A DNA stretch of 64,000 bases from Epiperipatus broadwayi (GCA_028023455.1 JAQFVV010011398.1:1-64000), one strand, 5' to 3'; shown: positions 36,097 to 49,010, numbered from the stretch's first letter. Numbers and translations are program-made. Notes: generated from the sequence alone by a model not told the origin.

Positions 36097-36640
36097 ATAT
36101 AGTCATATGGGTCTGAACTCAGCTCAGTATCCATACATTTTGGGGTCTTTGGTTTATTAATAACCATAGCCACCACTATCCTATTAGGCAATAAACACCA
36201 CATTACCACCACTTCTTATGCTGTGTATAACTGTTTTAAAACAGGCAAAACTCACTATACATATTGCCACAAACAGCAAGCTAGAATAATCAATGGATGC
36301 CATGAAATCCCCATCTAGTGCCTACTCATCCAATAACCCCAGACTAGGGCTTGGATTGAAAACATTAAGGTGTTTTCAGTTTAAGACTCATAGTTTTATA
36401 GTTAAGTGCTCTCAGATCCAAGGCTTCTCACTGATGAAAGCCACAAGCCAGAAACTAGTCTGGGGATATTGGATGAGTAGGCACTAGATGGGGATTTTAT
36501 GCACAAGCCTTCTGGCATCCATTGATTAGTCTAGCTTGCTGTGTGTGGCGATACGTATAGTGAGTTTTGCCTGTTTTAAAATAGTTATACACAAGAATAA
36601 GAAGTGGTGGTCATGTGATGTTTATTGAATAATTAATCTT
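36097..36640 (+). repeat. Fold-back repeat, family B
   Basis: Arms 36190-36347 and 36455-36626 are inverted copies of each other, roughly 90 percent alike by eye, with one 13-bp indel. The loop of about 107 bp holds the 5' half of the hammerhead, so the right arm begins inside the ribozyme. The outer left segment (36097-36189) matches, inverted, the left part of the copy at 1077. A plus-strand open frame across it is not a gene. Confidence 0.75.
36416..36474 (+). ncRNA. Hammerhead ribozyme-like fold with long stem I (family B)
   Basis: ATCCAA (36416-36421) pairs perfectly with TTGGAT (36469-36474). After an internal loop, TTCTCA (36425-36430) pairs with TGGGGA (36461-36466). The core CTGATGA is 36431-36437; stem II region AAGCCACAAGCCA is weak (AGC/GCC, three pairs at best); GAA 36451-36453; palindromic stem III ACTAGT; cleavage-site C at 36460. 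The two-part stem I with internal loop is typical of type I hammerheads. The weak stem II is the main doubt. Confidence 0.6.
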
Positions 36641-38385
36641 GCCTCTGAACTTGATCTACTATCAATCTTCACAATGTTATTTTTCCACTGTTTATGTACA
36701 ATAATTCCATTTGTGGTATTATTATTTATATCTTAGTAGTAAAATACATGTCAGCTTTTTAAGTCATTTGACTCATCTTCTGTCTTTACAATGCCCAACA
36801 AATGTCCTGTTTACAATTAGGTAGTTTTTCCAATTCATTCAAGTGATCTGCAGTTGTAGATATCTAAATTAAAGATTGTCATTGAATTGTATCCTAGGTT
36901 CACCATTAGCAGTCATAGCACTGCCACCTGCTGGAATGGAATGATAATTTTACAGTTTCTTGAGACTGAAGTCATGATTTATTTTTGTCTATCATGATTA
37001 TAAATATGTAAAAAAAGATCATTTACATCAGCATTTATCATACTTTTATATTTCAGTTCTGAAAAGAAAGATATAATGGTAAAGCCAATAAATTCATCAT
37101 TGTAGCTTATGCATGTTGCTGAATAACTTCTTTGTTTACCATATGGATATTACATAGTAATATCTACAATGACAAAAATATATGGAATAATCATAAATAA
37201 TTTGTTTTCATTTTTATAATGCTTTAAAGAGGAATAACTCTTTGCTGCTTATATATTTGACTTAATGTCATAAACTTATATAAAATTTAAACTATTTCAG
37301 AGGAATCGTAAATTATTTTCAATTAAAAGAGACTCCTTGGTATTTATATATTTGATTTAATATCTAATCTGATAGAAAATTTTAATCCATTCCTGTGAAT
37401 CAGGTTCATAGTTACTTTTTTATATTTGGTACAGACATGAGTTTTTATGTGTAGTTTTTGATGTATTTAGAAGGAAAAAGGAGGGCAGCAATATATAACA
37501 AATCCTGCTGGTGTGATTTATTTCATATTTATAGATAACCTAAATAGCTAAGTAGTATGAAATATTTTACATTTTGCAAATTATTTCTATCATTATTAGT
37601 TTTTGGATTAATATATTGATATATAATTAATATTATCATTATAATGGGAGTTTAGATATAAACTAGTGATAGAGTATTGCTTCAGTCTGTTAATATGACC
37701 TTTTGTTTCTGAATGATAAAATATTTGTGTTAAATTTTCACATGTTCTGTTGTAATATGGATAAAGATTTGTTGTGGAATTTTGACAACTTCAATTTTGA
37801 TTGTTTAAATTACTGTAAATGTTGATACTTATATTTTTGTAAGAAACGAATTCTTAGATAAATATTGTTTTTTTTTTCTATTGCTACTGTTACTTCTTGT
37901 TATTCTAGTGTTATTGCTCCACATGTTGAATTATTTGTTCTCATCATTGTAGTTGACATTTGATTGTGATAAGGATTGGAAGTTTTCTTATATAGATGAA
38001 AGATTATACTCTAAATAGATATTTATTTTCAAGTATGTGCAATAGGGTCTTCTAACAAACTAACTAAGGTTTCAAAAAGTTAGTTATTATCGAATTTATT
38101 CATTGCAGCTTACACAGAATTTATATTATTAGATATAACCCATTCCACACCAATCATTGAGAATGATGTTACAATGCAAAACATTTAATTTTTTAAATTC
38201 TTTGTTTTTGAAGGATTTTCATGGGATTTTTTTTGTGTACTTTTTTTTCATTTTTGACCAGTGTTCATCAGCCTACTTTTTTCTAAAAATGTAATATGCC
38301 CAAACAAAAATTACATGTCAACATCATAGTTATTAATAAATATGTTGCACACATATGTATATACAGGGAAAATTTTTATTAAGTG
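36641..38385. other. AT-rich intergenic DNA
   Basis: Nothing recognisable. A short less AT-rich patch near 36895-36945 (CACTGCCACCTGCTGGAATGG) is unassigned. Confidence 0.5.
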
Positions 38386-38389
38386 ATTT

Positions 38390-41300
38390 TCTAGGGGCCA
38401 CAAGAGAAGAATGAATAAAGGTGGTTGCAGTAGTCAGTGATATGACAGTCTTTGCCAAAAAAACTTAAAAATAATATCTGTAAGGAAGACACTGATTCTA
38501 CAATTCCTGTTGATGAAGACAATTTTGTGGAGCAGATAAATGGGTTGTGCTTGAATAAACTAAGTAAAATCATAGATTCTTTCTTTATAACAACTAATAA
38601 CTTAACTGAGAATGTAAGTCAATTAAAAACAATTGATAATTAGAAGATAATTGTAATGTTTGTTGCTAAGAGCATAATAGGTTTTTCATTTTCATCCTAC
38701 TACTTTTTATCTATAGTCAATTGTAATTTTTGTGTTTTTGGTTTAAGAAGTGGTGGGTTTGATAATAGACATTAATGAAGTTAAAAATTGCATCCTTAAA
38801 CATTAGGGGTCTTTACTCCACTAATGGAAGTAAAACAATGGTTTGACATTGTCAATCTGCATCTAACAAATCTACTCGAAACCAAAATATATAATGGTTC
38901 ACAGTCTGTGTGCTTTGTAAATAAAGTTTTGCAGCGTTCTCTAAATCTTCCAACTCCACCTCTGCAGGTACAGGGATTATTATAGATAAACTTAGCCATT
39001 GTAGCTCTTAAAATTTGATATTACTATTATTTCATTGTGACATAAAGCAATGGTGGTAATTTTTGTATATATTTCTCTGGGACCTACCCTAGTGAACAGT
39101 CTGATCCTCACATTAAATTCCATGCTTAATTCCTCCATCAACCTATGCATACTTATGGGTGATTTTAATTTGGCATATGAAAAATTCATTAAAAAGTGGT
39201 TACATCTTTTTTCCTTCCCACTGATGAGTGGGGAAGGTTTTTTGCCCAATGGTACAATTTCTTTTAACAATGGAAGGCATTCTTCACTAATTGATCTCAT
39301 GTTTTATTCCCCATCAATTCATCACCTTATTAATCTTGAATATAAAATTTACCCTTTTCAGACCATGTTGCACTTGTCACTAAAATTGATGATGTCAATA
39401 ATAAAAATTTAATATCTACTGGACATACTATTAGAATATTACTACCATCTAGAACACCTGAATTTCTGTTTGCAGAAATTTATATGTATTTAAATAAATT
39501 GAGTCAGATTGATATGGATCCAGTGCAAGCCTGGATAGCATATGTAAGCATATTATCAAACATGATTCACCATATTACCAGAGCCGCCCTATCACCAACA
39601 TGCCTATTGGTACTAATGGAAAAAATCTACAAAAATATTATTCAGACTCCATTCTCAGAAAATGAACAGAAAAAATTAAAAAACTTTAAAAATGTATATA
39701 ATGGACAATAAAGAAGAGAATATTTATTGGACAAACTCATACATGGTCTAGAAACTATATCAGATGGGTCTTCGGTCACTCTCCTTCAATCAAAATGCCA
39801 ACAGCCATCCAAATTCAAACAGGAACAGTTAGTGGGATTCATATGCTGGAACTGGCTACTTGTCCTATATGGATAGTTTGCAATCTGCAACTCATAACCT
39901 TGCAAGAAAGCCTTTTGGTGAATCAAAAGAAGATAAAAATTTTCCCAAATGAATTTACAAGTAAACGAGTCCATAGCTGAATCCTGCCATCTTGGCCTTC
40001 ATGGTATACCTTGCTTTTTATATCGACCTTTAAATTTTTTTACCTCCAATTACCTAGTAAAATTTGCAAATTTCATATCAAAAGAAATATATACAATACA
40101 AAATTTATATCCTATATCACTAGTATCTTTTTTTTAAGAAAAGATATCAACCATTGAAAAATTAAGACCAATTTCAATGAATCTATTGGGGATCAAGGTA
40201 TTGGAGGCTGTTCTAAAAGATAGAAGGGAACCATACATTTTACCTATATTCTCTAAATGCCAAAATGGGCTCATCCACTAATCAAGCAACCTTTATATTT
40301 AGAACTGCTATTGACATGATTAGAGTAAAGAAATAATATGGTCCTGTGCTGGATATTAAGTCTGCATTTGATACAGTTCCTATGACATTCTGATTAACAC
40401 TAGCTTATCTTTATGACTTTACAAATTTGCTTCAGAACAGAAAGATACATGTAACTATAAATGGATGAACATCATTACCTTAAGGTTCGCTATTTTCTTC
40501 TCAATATATGTAAACCCTTTACTAACAGCCATCGCAAAATAAGTGACAGGCATATATATCCAAGTCTTTTAAAACACCAGTATTAAGTGTGTTGCTTACA
40601 TGGATGATATTGCAATTTTTTTATCATCCAGAAAACAAATTCCACTTGTAATAAAATTGCTAAAACAATACACTGACAAATTTAAACTCACGTTTAATAT
40701 GGAAAAAAATCGAATGCATGTCAACTTTACAGACGACGCAATATTATAAAACTTTTTAAAGGAAAACCCAGCCTTTTTTAGGTTTTTCTTTTTACTTAAA
40801 TTCTACAGAAATGAGAACATGTATTCAAAACCAACTAACAAATACAATAGAACATACAATTAATTCCTTAACAAAAGCTTATCTCTCTATATGCCAAAGT
40901 TTCATTATACAATATGTTACTTGTAACTAGAATGATATGTTATACACCAATAATAAAATTTACAAAGAAATTTATTAATGATAGTCATACACTACTGAGA
41001 AAACTTTTCTGGGATAGAAGGATTTCATCAATCGCAATCAGAAAACTCCAGTGTCCATTGGCAAGCCATGGCTTGGATCTACATTCAGTAAAAGTATTTG
41101 AAATCCAAAAATCACTTGATATCATTTCAAGATGTACTGAGATGTTTCCTTACCTGGGAATAGCATTTAAAATCAGATCTACAGATAGATGATCCCTTTA
41201 CAGGATATTTAAAGGCCATTAGAGACTTAGTCCTAGAAATACAAAGTCTTGTCTATATTCCCCCAAATGATAAGTATCAATATTTTTGTATTTTTTTTAC

Positions 41301-41948
41301 TTTCCCCAGCTACAAAAATTCAGGAAAAGTTTATACTTGAATGTGCAAATAAACAACTATGTGAGAAATTTAGATATTGGTCACTTGAAGCTAAATTCTT
41401 TGATTTTCTGGGTAAGATCAAGTTAAAAGCATTATCTGCCAATTTTTTTTACAAATATAAAAGACAGATTCCACCAATAAATAATTGCTGTGGTCTTTGT
41501 AAAAGGGAATTCAAAACCCAATCTCACATTTATTTCTCATGTCCCCACTTTGATCAGATCACGGCGGGTTGGATATATGTTTAAGGTAATTGGGAAAGGG
41601 CTTTTTTTGAATGTCCGTGCTGTCATCTTTATTGTCTATACTATATGGTGCACAAGCTGCATATGTATGAAAACAGTTCAAGAAGATCACTAATTGTTTT
41701 TAGAAATAAGCTGGAAATAATAAGAGAAAGGGATAGAAAAGTTTCTGAACACAAGGTATATATATAAATGTGATCGAGATTCTCTCAATCTTCAAAGTTA
41801 TAGCATGACCCACTTGCCTCAATAATAATATCATTTTTATTGATTTGTTGTACTGCTTGTGTCTGATTTAATTAATGTAAAAAAAAAGTAAATAAGTGTA
41901 ACCAATGTCTTTTCAAAGAATGAATAAAGTACTTTGGAAACATAAAAA
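38390..41948 (+). pseudogene. Decayed LINE, endonuclease to 3' end
   Basis: Remnants follow the order of an APE-type LINE. An ORF1-like fragment is at 38452-38643. The endonuclease begins with MKLKIASLNIRGLYS at 38776, then LLETK, then an open piece at 39050-39412 containing MGDFNLAYEKF, SSLIDLMFYS and, after a frameshift, FSDHVAL. RT pieces follow: LRPISMNLLGIKVLEA, QATFIFRTAIDMI, VLDIKSAFDTVP, and AYMDDIAIFL at about 40599-40628. The C-terminal part (40914-41192) is like the LINE at 21270 (ICYTPIIKFTKKFI versus ITYYLPVIKFTKKFI). A CGLCKREFKTQSHIYFSCPH finger closes the ORF near 41540. Many stops and frameshifts make it non-functional. The 3' end shares AATAAAG-TACTTTGGAAACAT with the other LINE. 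Same clade, older copy. Confidence 0.75.
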
Positions 41949-42059
41949 TTGATATTAGTTATTAAAATGTAAATTAAACCAATTGTAGAAGAGTAATAGT
42001 CAAGACTGCAATTAAGTAAATGTCTTCCATTGGTTATTTACACTTCTGTTTATTATTTT

Positions 42060-42185
42060 TGATAACTTTTTTCTGAATGATATTTTTTGTAAAAAAAAAT
42101 ACTATGCATTATTTGATAATTAACTAAACATTTTAATATATATAAGGTGAAGTGAAATATGGAAAATGTAAAGCATATAAGCATA
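42060..42185 (+). repeat. Dispersed repeat, second copy at 60500
   Basis: TTTTTTCTGAATGATATTTTTTGT, in two parts, then TTTGATAATTAACTAA and CATTTTAATA... AAGGT, is shared with 60500-60605. In both places it directly follows a LINE remnant, so it may be a separate element or common 3' sequence. Confidence 0.5.
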
Positions 42186-43574
42186 AAGTAGAAAATATTA
42201 AATACATTATTTTGGACTGTGTAGTTTTAAATAAGTAAATTATTAAGATTAGTAAATTATGAGATTAAATTTAAAAAAACTTTAATGTGGATAAGATAAT
42301 ATTATGGGTGTCCATTTTAAGATAGAAAAAGGTAAAGTGGAGAAAGAAATGATTGGAAGTTAGGATATTGAGAAAAATGCAAAAATAACCCAGGATTGCC
42401 TAAATATGCCTAAATATTTTAATGGTTATCATTACTTATTAGATTTGTAAAGGCAATATGATTGCAGAATTAATTATCATTATTGAATGAGTTCTTGAGG
42501 TCTTTATTTGAAATTCGTGTTCACTAATTTAGAGTTTCACAAACTATTTGTAGTTATAGAATGACTACAGATTGGCCAAGAACATTCTGCTATATAAAAT
42601 CATCCCAAAATGTATAACAGTATAGAAACAATAATTGATTTTTTTTACCAAATATTATTTTAAAATACAGTATATACTACATTAATTGTATCTACATGTT
42701 ATTGTCATCAATGAAAATATTTTTGTCATACCATTCAAATAGTTATAATTGTATATATTGACCAGGGTAGAACAGCATATTGTTTTAAATATTAATCACT
42801 GTTTTCTTTCAGCTATGAGACCATTTCTTTCACTTTTGTTATTAATAAGCTGTTCACTGTTATATAATATTTTAGCCAGATTCATATTTATTCAATTAAC
42901 ATCAATTCTACAAAAGTAAAGACTGAATATCTTATTTAAAGAATTTGATTTAATAAACTAAAAGTAATAATTGCACATATTGAAGCAATGGATCTGAAGC
43001 CCGATCCATGCTTCACATCTTCCTATAAACTTAATTAGTATTGTAGACCTGAATTAAGTTTATAGTTCAATATCAGCAGGGTTTTGCATTAGAGTTAAAA
43101 ATAATTATGCTTATCAAATGTGTTTTACATTTAAATATTTTGTTTTAAATAAATTTCATTCTATTAATAAAAATTGCTTAACCTATTAGTCAAACATATA
43201 TATACATCTAGCGTATATATATGAGTTAATGCAAAATTCTGCTGAAATAAAATGCTTATTCTACTATAAAAAAATAATAATATATTGTTGTTAAAATTTT
43301 GTTAAAATATTTAGTATGATTTGATTTTGAGATAAGCCTGCCAACATTTTCTAAAAGAATGTATAGTTTTGATTAGTGAGCCATTCAAGTCTAATTAAAG
43401 ATGGCCTTCTCTTTCTTTCTTTTTAATTAATAGAATTCAAACTTTAAAGAAAGAAATCTAGAGTAAAAAAGTAAAAGTTATTTTTAGAAAATGTTATTTT
43501 GAAACAAAGGAGCATGGGGAGGCTTATCAAGATCTCAGATCATACAAACAATAGAAGGTAGCTGACAGAGAGGG

Positions 43575-43583
43575 TATAAATAG
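43575..43583 (+). promoter_or_regulatory. TATA-like box in LTR
   Basis: GAGAGGGTATAAATAGAAG: a near-ideal TATA motif about 595 bp into the element, on the + strand, in a less AT-only context. It suits a U3 promoter with transcription starting some 30 bases downstream, at the tandem repeats. Inferred from position only. Confidence 0.5.
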
Positions 43584-43604
43584 AAGTGAGAACAAAAGAC
43601 TAGA

Positions 43605-43790
43605 TTATTCAGATTTTTCTTTTTGAAGGATTCAGATTTTTCTTTTTGAAGGAGTCAGATTATTCAGATTTTTCCTTTGGAAGGATTCAGTATTCAGATT
43701 TTCCCTTTGAAGGATTCATTTATTCAGATTTTCCTTTCGAAGGATTCCGTTGATTCAGATTTTGCTTTTGAAGGATTCATTCAGAGTTTT
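43605..43790 (+). repeat. Degenerate tandem repeat inside the LTR
   Basis: About six units of roughly 25-35 bp built from TTATTCAGATTTT, CCTTT or CTTTTT, and GAAGGATTC. Confidence 0.75.
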
Positions 43791-45970
43791 CTTGCTGGTT
43801 ATTCCAAGTTTCCTTGAGAGTGCATTCATATTTCTTTTTGGAGAACTCTCTCCGATTTGCTTCACATTTAGCTTGTGCTCAAAAAAGTTATACAGCTGTC
43901 GTTTTCAAATAATGGAGAAGTTTGAACATGCTCCAGTTAAAAGCCATAGTATTTTGAAGGAAATGAATATGCTCGGCTAGGCAAATAAATAGCTTTGCCT
44001 ATCGCCGAGGTTCCTGAATACCATCCAAAATGCCATAGTATCCACTCAATAGTCATCTGAACTTTGTGCTGTGTCTGGAGAACTTTTCGTGAAACCATAC
44101 TACATATTTTCATTGTCCGGACAAATCCCTAATCGACGGTCAGATCAAGCCACGAACGCCGGAGGGAACATGACCAAGGAAAAAAAAGGACGGTAATCGT
44201 ATCTCCTCTATTGAACTATTTCTTATGCTACCTTTTGTTCATATTTTTTAATTGCTTCATTGAATTATATGTATTTGTTGATGTAACCATTTTTATTAGA
44301 CTAGTCTTAATTATATATATTATGTGATCATCTATCTATATTTAACCTTTTCCCTTCGCTATTCTTCCTTACTAACCTGTGTAAATATTTAATATTCCAT
44401 TGCGGTTAAGTTTAATAGTTAATTTTTGTTCATTTAAAATCTCTTTCCAGTTTTATTTATGTTTGTTAATTAAATACGAGTCAGTTTCTTTTGTGTGCCA
44501 ACTTGATCTCTATGATAACGCCTCTTTTGTCCGCCATGAGCTTTACGTATATCTGATTTAACTATATACGTTTTAAATAATTTTTAAACACTGTTTGTAG
44601 CGCAAAGCAATTAGAAATGCTTTGCGAAAGATTCTTTTTTTTTTATCGTACTTTATCGAGAAGATCGAGTTGACAATTTTATTAAAATTGGGAAAAGATT
44701 TAGACCGCAAACCTATTAATCCGTTTTTATTGTCTAATTAGTTTGTTTCATTAATTTAGAGGAATAGCGGAGGCCATTAAATCATTATTCATATTTTAAA
44801 GCCATCAATTAAACATATTATTTAACTATCAAAAGCTTGAGTTTCCTAATTTTATTATAATGCTTTATTTTACTTTTCTAATGATCCAGGCACGCAAAAC
44901 ACATATTTCTTAGTACTTGCACATTTAACTATTTAGTTCCGTAAGTTTCCTGTCCATGTTTCTTTCCGCTGATGCTAAGCTGTCGCCGGTTTAAAAATAA
45001 TTTATGCATGGCTCAGATAGTGTTGTTTGTTTGTGATCAGGCCTCGAGAATAGGCGAATGGGCAGAGGTCATAGTATTCTTGATTTAATATCTCGCGTAT
45101 GGGTGGCCTCGAGGTACTTTCGCCTAGTATTCGAACTGGGTTAAACCAACATACATCATCTGACTGTCACAATATTAAATTTGTATAATTACATACTGTA
45201 TATGTAATTCATAGAATATTATTTTCTCTACTTATGTAAAAATAAAGCCTGAATTTGTCTGTCTATATGTGTATATTTAAAATTTATCATATCTATTGAG
45301 TTTTATTAATGAAAACCAATGAATGATAACTACTGTATAGGAAAGAAGTTTGGAAAAATAAAGGCAGTAATAAGTTATACTTTTGAATTTATTTTTTTTA
45401 TATGTAAATCCTTTAGATGTTTGATATTTTTATGTTTTTATGCTTATTTCATGGAATTTGGTAGCTATGTTCTTCGAAAGATAATCAGAATGAGAATGAA
45501 ATTTGCATTTTTTCTATTGCTCTCATTCGTCTGTAATTATTTATTTCTCTGAAATTGGCTTGGAATTAATGATAGCTTATATGGAACTCAGGTTGAGAAA
45601 TGTAGATTTGTTACTATGACTATTCATAGAGTTCTTTTTATATAAGTTAATGTTAGATTGATTTTTGTCTATAGTTTATAAGTTTATATATGTGATTGTT
45701 TTGCATTTTATGTAAAGCAAAAATATTTTGGTTCAAACCAATTGTTGACATGTATATAAATGAAACAAATATTTGGATTTTCTCTGGTGTATGTAATTGG
45801 AAACATGATACATTTGGATCATGAAGATACTAAATATATCATTTGATAAACAGCTTAAATGAGTTTCTTATTTTAAAAACATTCTAATGAAAATTAATTT
45901 CTGCTTCCTTAGTAAACTATGTTTATTTGTCATCTATGACATGTTATGCATATAAAAAGATGTGATTAAT

Positions 45971-45986
45971 ATTTTTTTTTGCTTAG
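45971..45986 (+). promoter_or_regulatory. Candidate 3' splice site before pseudogene array
   Basis: TTTTTTTTTGCTTAG before GTCTAAGATATGGAAAAG; conserved with 12091-12110. The frame MEKKNI closes at once with TGA, fitting decay of the first coding codons. Confidence 0.4.
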
Positions 45987-46789
45987 GTCTAAGATATGGA
46001 AAAGAAGAATATTTGATAAAAAGAAGCCTATGATTAAAATACAAAACACATTGATTATAGAATTAATCAAGTCTTGTTATGCATGCTGGGACTGTAGCAC
46101 TTCTAATCAAAACAATATTCCTTGAGGAAAAAATTGTAGTCAACGAAAAGTAACACATTTAACTATTTGTTTAAAATTTTATGAAATTAAGAAGTACTAA
46201 AATAAAGCCAGTCAGTTTTGAATTAACGAAATGTTGGTCAGATAAAGAGAAATGATTATAACATGTTTAAACATATATTTATAATGAAGATATATTTTCT
46301 GAATATATAAATGTACTTTTATAAAAGCTCACAAAATATCTTAATAGAAAATTATTGTCCAGATTAATAACATTTGTTCAATGATATATTAAAGTCATAT
46401 AATCCATAAAATATTTGTTTCATCATTGTATCACTGTTTTGGATATTACAAAACACTCATCTTTCTGAATATATAGTATGGGAAAACTGGAAAACCTGTT
46501 CATCTATTAATTTTTGTGATTATAAGGGGCAAATCTTTATAAGAATAAAAAACTTGAAGAATCATTAAAGAAGCCATATAAAAGAAAAAAGTATAAAGGA
46601 AAGGTAAATAACTATATCCGTATAGCTTTTGGTAAAACAAATTATGGAAAAACAAACCTATTACATTATATAATGTTATTTATTATATGTTGTGTGAATT
46701 CAGAAGTTTTTATAAAGTATTTATGAGAAAACATTAATTAATGCAGAGGAGAAAAACTTTTTCAATATACTTGGTGTGAACTGAAGAGA

Positions 46790-49010
46790 CTATTTGTAAG
46801 TAAAATGTAATGATGCATGAAAGAACAGAAATGAATAAAAAAAATTATAAACATTTTCAATGTAAATTGTCTGAATATAAGACTGCAGGTAAAAATAGTT
46901 TCTTAGTACAGAAAAGAAGACAGAAGAAAAAAACTTCACATTTTAATTTGTCTGAATATAGGACTGATGCAACGGGGAGTTTGAAAATGCATGAAAATAA
47001 TGCATGAGAAAAAAATCATTGAAATGCAGTTTGCGTGAATATAATGACTGCAAACAAAAGTAATATAAAACTACAACAAATGATATGTACAGGAGAAAAG
47101 CCTTTTCAATGTAGATTGTGTGACTACAAGACTGGAATTAAGACCAATTTATTAATACATGGCAGGACACATACAGGAGAAAAGCCTTTTGAATGTAGTT
47201 TGTGTGAATTCAAAACGTCAAGAAAGCACTGTTTGATACTGCATGAAAGAACACATACAGGAGAAAAGCCATTTGAATGTTGTTTGTGTGAATTCAAAAC
47301 TGCACAAAAGCATTGTTTGATACTGCATGAAAAAACACATACAGGACAAAAGCCTTTTAAATGTAGTTTGTGCGAATTTAAAACTGGTCAAAAGCACTAT
47401 TTGACACTTCATGAAAGAACACATACAGGAGAAAAGCCTTTTGAATGTAGTTTGTGTGAATTCAAAACTGCACAAAAGCACTATTTGACACTTCATGAAA
47501 GAACACACACAGGTGAAAAGCTTTTTCACTGTAGTTTCTGTGAATACAAGACTGCATGGAAACGTAGTTTGTTATTTCATGGCAGGACACATACAGGAGA
47601 AAAGCCTTATGAATGTAGTCTATGTCGTTTCAAAACTGCACAAAAGCACCGTTTAAAACTGCATGAAAGAGTACATACAGGAGAAAAGCCTTTTGACTGT
47701 AGTGTTTGTGAACACAAGACTGCAAGTAAAAGTCGTTTATTATTTCATGAGAGGACACATACAGGAGAAAAGCCTTTTGAATGTAGTTTATGTGAATTCA
47801 AAACCTCAAGAAAGCACTGTTTGACACTTCATGAAAGAACCCATATAGGAGGAAAGCTACTTGAATGCAGTTTGTGTGATTTTAAAACCTCTCAAAAGCA
47901 CGATTTGATCCTTCATGACAGAACACATACAGGAGAAAAGCCTTTTGAATGTTGTTTGTGTGAATTCAAAACCTCAAGAAAGCACTGTTTGACAATTCAT
48001 GAAAGAACACATACAGGAGAAAATCTTTTCCAGTGTAGTTTGTGTGACTACAAGACTGGAATTAAGACCAATTTATTAATACATGGCAGGACACATACAG
48101 GAGAAAAGCCTTTTAAATGTAGTTTATGTGAATTCAAAACTGCACAAAAGCAGTATTTGACTCTTCATGAAAGAACACACACAGGAGAAAAGCCTTTTCA
48201 CTGTGGTTTCTGTGAATACAAGACTGCATGGAAACGTAGTTTGTTATTACATGGCAGGACACATACAGGAGAAAAGCCTTTTGACTGGGGTTTGTGAATA
48301 CAAGGCCGCGAGTAAAAGTCGTTTATTAATACATGAAAGGACACATACAGGAGCAAATCCTTATGAATGTAGTTTGTGTGAATTCAAAACCTCACTCAAC
48401 GACTGTTTGACTCTTCATGAAAGAACACATACAGGAGAAAAGCTTTTCTACTGTAGTTTGTGTAACTACAAGACTGAAATTAAGATACTATTATTAATGC
48501 ATGGCAGGACACATACAGGAGAAAAACCTTTCCAGTGTAGTCTCTGTGAATATAGAACTGCATATAAAAGTTGTTTAAAACGTCATGAAGAAAGAATACA
48601 TGCAGAAGACCTGTCTTTCCAATGTAGTTTATGTGAATACAAGATTGCAAGTAAAAGTAATTTATTAGTACATGAAAGGTTACATACAGTAGATAAACCA
48701 TTACAATACAGTTTGTATGACTGACAGAAATCATTTAAAAACACAGAACTGTCATTTGAGTACAATTCATATGGATTTGAAACTTCTAGTGATGATAGTT
48801 TTAAAATTCATGACAATTTAAAAGTCATTAAAAACAAAATGCTTTTTTATAATGATGTAAAAATACAACTGAAAATCTTTAATTATTAATCAAGTATTTG
48901 GTTGTTGATTGTGTGATTATAAGGCAATTGTTAAAAGCGATTGGGAAACTCATGAAAATGAACATTTTACTAATGAGGAGGTTGTACACATTGCTGTTTT
49001 ACTAACTTAA
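46790..49010 (+). pseudogene. C2H2 zinc-finger pseudogene, paralogue of 12890-14281
   Basis: Fingers begin as decayed remnants (46850-47006: FQCKLSEYKTAGKNSFLV). After a frameshift near 47035 a long open piece (first ATG 47044, to 48297) has 14 complete fingers with HTGEKPF linkers. Near 48285 a net 2-base loss turns the finger start FDCS-CEYK into FDWGL and a stop. The array continues in another frame to 48724 with four further complete fingers before a degenerate one (LQYSLYD). From 48725 to 49010 the C-terminal tail of the paralogue can be followed (SYGFETSSDDSFKIHDN, KNKMLFYNDVK, and GNC, then GRLGNS) through many frame breaks. Finger blocks were duplicated inside the array: fingers 1 and 12 of the open piece (GIKTNLLIHGRTH) lie exactly 924 bp, or eleven 84-bp units, apart, and fingers 5-6 resemble 13-14. 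Most likely non-functional as a full protein, although the 14-finger part could be translated. Confidence 0.8.

Larger units (their letters stand above)
42981..45171 (+). mobile_element. Solo LTR-like insertion, 2191 bp, with 4-bp target duplication
   Basis: Block 1 gives the empty site: GCACATATTAAATTTG at about 11334. Block 2 has the insertion between GCACATAT and ATATTAAATTTG, so the target duplication is ATAT (42977-42980 and 45172-45175). The element begins TGAAGCAATGG and ends CTGTCACA, i.e. TG...CA as in LTRs. It has a TATA-like box (43575) and tandem repeats just downstream, and no coding sequence. A 2.2-kb solo LTR left by recombination between two LTRs is the simplest reading. A non-autonomous element without internal genes is an alternative. 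Copy A (1-1055) is a relative. Confidence 0.75.

Noticed and set aside
47101-48290. Regular 84-bp repeats with alternating constant and variable parts, CRISPR-like at first sight
   Set aside because: The period is 28 codons and translates as C2H2 fingers with HTGEKPF linkers; it is a protein repeat in an animal genome.
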